A DNA stretch of 64,000 nt from the NCBI GenBank assembly GCA_964564545.1, contig CAZMBP010000124.1:1-64000 (forward strand), read 5' to 3'. Below the pieces are notes generated by a model. It made no database searches. It was not told the DNA's origin and was given only the letters and a program-made list of their open reading frames with translations. A program made the position numbers and the translations under genes. The stretch is from CAJQQY01 sp964564545. GTDB lineage: Bacteria; Bacteroidota; Bacteroidia; Chitinophagales; Saprospiraceae. Of this stretch, positions 62,430 to 64,000 are shown piece after piece; within the stretch, counting starts at the first letter, position 1; every line of letters starts with the position of its first letter.

Positions 62430-62466
62430 CATCCCGAATTTCCAATTTGAAAATTCGGGATGACAC
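62430..62466 (-). terminator. Terminator after the fatty acid desaturase gene
   Basis: CATCCCGAATTT with AAATTCGGGATG forms the stem (plus-strand 62430-62463); on the minus strand it is followed by a seven-T run. Confidence 0.9.
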
Positions 62467-62493
62467 GTGTTTTTAATTTTTATTAAAAATCAA

Positions 62494-63633
62494 CTATGCG
62501 TTAGCAAGTCCCATTTGCATTTTTTTCTCCGCCAATTTTCGGTCATATTCTCCAGTTCCTAATTGGTTCATAAGAGTAAGATGACTTTTTACAGCGCCAT
62601 AAAATGTTTTGTGAGAATGGTATGGAATATCATATTCCTCAGCAGTAGCTTTGACTATTTTTGAAATCTTTTTGTAGTGAACATGGCAAACATGTGGAAA
62701 TAAATGATGCTCTACCTGATGATTCAATCCACCGATGAACCAAGCGAAAATTGTACTTCCGTTGGCAAAATTTGCAGTAGTTCTCATTTCATGAATAGCC
62801 CAACTATTTTCTACACTTCCTCTCTCATCCTTTTTAAAGAATTCTGTTTCTTCAATTACATGAGCAGGTTGGAAAATGTAAGCAAAGATCAACCCTGAAA
62901 TATAATGCATCACAAAAAAGGCTAAAAACGTTTGCCATGCAGGGATAGGCAAAATGTACATCGGAATTAACAAAATTAAGAGGAGGTATAATGATTTGAC
63001 TACAAATAATTCTGCCAACCTTGCAGGGAATGAAAGCCCTTGATCTTTTAATAATCCGACTCGATTATATCGTAATAATTGTTGAAGATCTTTTACTACA
63101 AATCTGTAAATAGATAACAAACCATATAAAATGCTACAATAATATGCTTGATATTTAAAGATTGCTTTTCGCTTTTGATTAGGCGAAAACCGCATTACGT
63201 TTTGATCCAAATCTTCATCATGTTCATGAATATTAGTAAATGAATGATGTAATACATTGTGTTGAATTTTCCAAGTAATATGATATCCTCCAATTGTATT
63301 CATCAAATATCCAAGAATTTGATTAACCATTTTGTTGGAAGAGTAGGAGCCATGATTGGCATCATGCATGATTGATAATCCAATACCTGACATTCCAAGA
63401 CTCATAAACATATAAGCAGTAAATACTGGCCAAAAAGAAGTCAAAGTTCCGGAAAGCAACATGGCAAGGGGAATGAAATATAAACAAACCATAAAGGCTG
63501 TTTTGATTTTCATGTTTAGATTAGCATGTTTGGAAATATTTTTATCTTTAAAATATTTATTAACTCGTCGGTTTAGTTCTTTATAAAATTCAGGTCTGTC
63601 TTTTTTGTTGAACCTAACACTAGGTACACTCAT
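62494..63633 (-). CDS. Acyl-lipid / acyl-CoA fatty acid desaturase
   Basis: 379 residues with three histidine boxes of a membrane di-iron desaturase: HDANH (about residue 90), HNVLHH (about 131) and HQVEHH (about 304, in GGLNHQVEHHLFPH). Hydrophobic spans lie at about 47-90 and 205-260. The HQVEHH third box is typical of front-end and linoleoyl-CoA (delta-6-like) desaturases, though N-terminal cytochrome b5 fusion is absent. It introduces a double bond into a fatty acyl chain in the membrane. Single gene; the 366 bp after 63633 show nothing. Confidence 0.92.
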   Translation of the reverse strand: MSVPSVRFNKKDRPEFYKELNRRVNKYFKDKNISKHANLNMKIKTAFMVCLYFIPLAMLLSGTLTSFWPVFTAYMFMSLGMSGIGLSIMHDANHGSYSSNKMVNQILGYLMNTIGGYHITWKIQHNVLHHSFTNIHEHDEDLDQNVMRFSPNQKRKAIFKYQAYYCSILYGLLSIYRFVVKDLQQLLRYNRVGLLKDQGLSFPARLAELFVVKSLYLLLILLIPMYILPIPAWQTFLAFFVMHYISGLIFAYIFQPAHVIEETEFFKKDERGSVENSWAIHEMRTTANFANGSTIFAWFIGGLNHQVEHHLFPHVCHVHYKKISKIVKATAEEYDIPYHSHKTFYGAVKSHLTLMNQLGTGEYDRKLAEKKMQMGLANA

Positions 63634-64000
63634 TTGTCAAGGTTTTAAACTGGTAAAATAATGATGGTATAAAATCGTCAAAAATGTTGTTATTAATAAG
63701 TGGCGTAAGCTATGGCTTTTAATCCTAATAATGGGTAAACTAGTTTAACTTTATTAGGTGACTATTATCAAGAAATTAATGGCTAAGGAGTAAAAGGGTG
63801 TTATTGTTTTGAATGACAATTGGGTAAAAAACTTGTTTTAGGTTTTTTGAAGATGTGTTGTTTTGTCCGTTCTGAAATTCTTTCGATTTATAAAACTGAT
63901 TTTCTCATATCAAACCCTAGTGTTAAGTAGGTTTTATTGTTGAATTGGAACTCATCAATTACCTCCCAATATAGTTTTTGAGTATGTGCAAAAAGGGAAC
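63634..64000. other. Non-coding end of the window
   Basis: AT-rich DNA upstream of the desaturase gene. No ORF, repeat or RNA gene was seen; the downstream gene lies outside the window. Confidence 0.6.

Noticed and set aside
1..64000. tRNA, rRNA or riboswitch genes
   Set aside because: No cloverleaf, rRNA core sequence or recognisable riboswitch was found by eye; the ribH leader holds only the period-7 repeat.

Overview
This window looks like the chromosome of a low-GC member of the Bacteroidota, most likely from the Saprospiria or a neighbouring lineage. Direct evidence for the phylum: several secreted proteins end in type IX secretion system (T9SS) sorting domains (22766-25771, 38690-39619, 50378-56398). 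A SprB-repeat adhesin sits next to a PorP/SprF protein. There are two TonB-dependent receptors with carboxypeptidase-like N-terminal domains. Many promoters match the Bacteroidota pattern TTTG-N19-TAnnTTTG, and genes start behind A-rich leaders rather than Shine-Dalgarno sites. The class-level placement is inference. I saw no rRNA, tRNA, CRISPR array, prophage or complete insertion sequence.

Layout. 1-523: a striking 7-bp tandem repeat with a mirrored arm. 524-8752: a carbohydrate cluster on the + strand (DUF1080 3-keto-disaccharide hydrolase lipoprotein, Gfo/Idh/MocA oxidoreductase, xylose-isomerase-like epimerase, TonB-dependent receptor, TMEM220-like protein, GH3 glycosidase). This fits oxidation of a sugar at C3, cleavage of the 3-keto-glycoside and epimerisation. 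8764-9204: a frameshifted gene remnant. 9482-12902: a secreted beta-propeller/lipase fusion, then msrA. 12972-18875: an unfamiliar three-gene minus-strand operon. It encodes a 1500-residue exported protein, a 212-residue protein whose N-terminus resembles an effector-associated domain (EAD11-like), and a 240-residue protein built of internal repeats. It is the best candidate here for an undescribed system.

19010-25771 (minus strand): methyltransferase, DUF5683 protein, ribH, TPR protein and a T9SS cupredoxin/lamin-tail protein, divergent from a large TonB-dependent receptor at 26067. 29343-34840: CtlX-type hydrolase, coiled-coil membrane protein, ZIP transporter, PAP2 phosphatase and glmM. 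35178-38369: two NifS-like PLP enzymes flanking an unknown protein. 38690-44889: PDZ/T9SS protein, small membrane protein, Spy-like lipoprotein, pdhA, recF, DUF721 protein and OmpA protein. 45421-50095: type II NADH dehydrogenase, membrane coiled-coil protein, orphan HPt protein, FkbM methyltransferase and a small secreted protein. 50378-57612: giant SprB-like adhesin plus PorP/SprF. 57689-63633 (minus strand): small beta-barrel protein, a VOC/coiled-coil/peptide deformylase operon, RhlE-like helicase and a fatty acid desaturase.

Intergenic DNA carries clear rho-independent terminators, three period-7 repeat loci, a REP-like composite palindrome (6449-6530) and a 161-bp element with 40-bp inverted repeats (31593-31753). 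All functional names come from motifs read by eye; no database search was run.
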